A stretch of DNA of 5,334 nt from Thermoflexales bacterium (lineage in GTDB: Bacteria; Chloroflexota; Anaerolineae; S140-20), in contig WFUY01000344.1 in NCBI GenBank assembly GCA_015484715.1, forward strand, positions 1 to 5,334. Direction: 5' to 3'. The position numbers and the translations under genes are program-made. How positions within the stretch are numbered: position 1 is the stretch's first letter; each line of letters begins with the position of its first letter. The notes under the pieces were generated by a model. It made no database searches and was not told where the DNA came from. It worked only from the letters and a program-made list of their open reading frames with translations. This document shows positions 5,040 through 5,334 of this stretch, piece by piece.

Positions 5040-5334
5040 GTGAACCAACCCAACCTTGCAGCCGCCCTGGAGCGCATCCGCCGGGGCCGGGAGAGGCCGG
5101 AGGACCTGGCCCTGCTGGCCCGGGCCGTGCGGGAGGGCCGTGTGGTGCTGGCCACCGGCGAACGGGCCGTGGCGTTGGGCGGCGACGCTCAGGACGTGGT
5201 CATCGTCACCGGCGACAAGAACGTGGTCACCGTGCTGCGAGGGGCGGAGCGGGAGCGGCTGTACCGGAGGCTCCCCCTGTTCAACGTTCCCGAACTCCCC
5301 CAGCACTACCTCCCCCGCGAGGAGGAGCTGGCCC
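5040..5334 (+). CDS. N-terminus of a probable STAND (NB-ARC-type) NTPase with a GDxN effector-associated module (3'-truncated by window)
   Basis: Ninety-eight codons are present, open to the window end. Residues 5-33 form a charged helical segment. Residues 34-66, with VVLATGERAVALGGDAQDVV and IVTGDKNVVTVL, match a short module I know from the N-termini of many NACHT, NB-ARC, TIR and caspase-like proteins of Chloroflexota and cyanobacteria, where the usual form is IVTGDGNVV; such modules are thought to be effector-associated adaptor domains. A short linker leads to LPQHYLPREEELA (86-98), the typical lead-in to an NB-ARC P-loop ATPase (pattern LPxHFVPRxxEL). The P-loop, any repeats and any effector would lie beyond 5334. 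Such proteins act as cytoplasmic ligand-triggered switches, often in antiviral or self-limiting conflict systems. The role is inferred from the N-terminus only. Confidence 0.68.
   Translation, partial: MNQPNLAAALERIRRGRERPEDLALLARAVREGRVVLATGERAVALGGDAQDVVIVTGDKNVVTVLRGAERERLYRRLPLFNVPELPQHYLPREEELA

Noticed and set aside
4551..5306. Minus-strand open frame (251 codons) opposite the thioesterase and STAND genes
   Set aside because: It covers the promoter and two genes with recognised domains on the + strand and has no family features.

Overview
The window is GC-rich bacterial chromosome with every convincing gene on the + strand, strong Shine-Dalgarno sequences, and three sigma70-type promoters that all have exactly 17-bp spacers. 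The protein families (electron transfer flavoprotein, stand-alone V4R protein, IpdAB-like CoA-transferase-fold pair, LysN-like aminotransferase, and the start of a STAND/NB-ARC protein with a GERAVALGGD...VIVTGDKN N-terminal module) suggest a Chloroflexota member, possibly a thermophile of the Anaerolineae type. That assignment is an inference from recalled family resemblance; no marker gene is present.

Layout. 1-243 is the C-terminal end of etfA. 244-472 holds a 101-bp element closed by a 15-bp perfect inverted repeat, then a candidate promoter, an operator-like dyad and an SD. 473-1995 is a translationally coupled pair: a V4R-domain protein overlapping by ATGA with an IpdA/GctA-like alpha subunit. 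1996-2150 is an unusually long gap between the alpha and beta subunits, with a clear internal promoter. 2151-2993 is the IpdB/GctB-like beta subunit, whose stop codon lies inside a textbook intrinsic terminator. 2994-3189 carries a second copy of the inverted-repeat element (97 bp, same ends, different interior). 3190-4431 is a PLP aminotransferase of the LysN/2-aminoadipate type, followed by a strong hairpin. 4529-4557 is a promoter with a perfect TATAAT. 4611-5030 is a hotdog acyl-CoA thioesterase. 5040-5334 is the N-terminus of a STAND NTPase, cut by the window end.

How the parts relate. EtfA, the CoA-transferase-fold pair and the thioesterase all concern acyl-CoA chemistry, but they lie in separate transcription units, so a single pathway is not shown. 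The most notable biochemical point is that the beta subunit has Ala59 where the glutaconate CoA-transferase catalytic Glu is expected, while the alpha subunit has Glu125 about where IpdA has its replacement Glu. The pair is therefore more likely an IpdAB-type acyl-CoA hydrolase/C-C lyase than a true CoA-transferase. The V4R gene in front of it may sense or bind a hydrophobic or aromatic ligand of that pathway. The other two points of interest are the paired intergenic elements with conserved ends, and the probable conflict/immunity-type STAND gene co-transcribed with a thioesterase.
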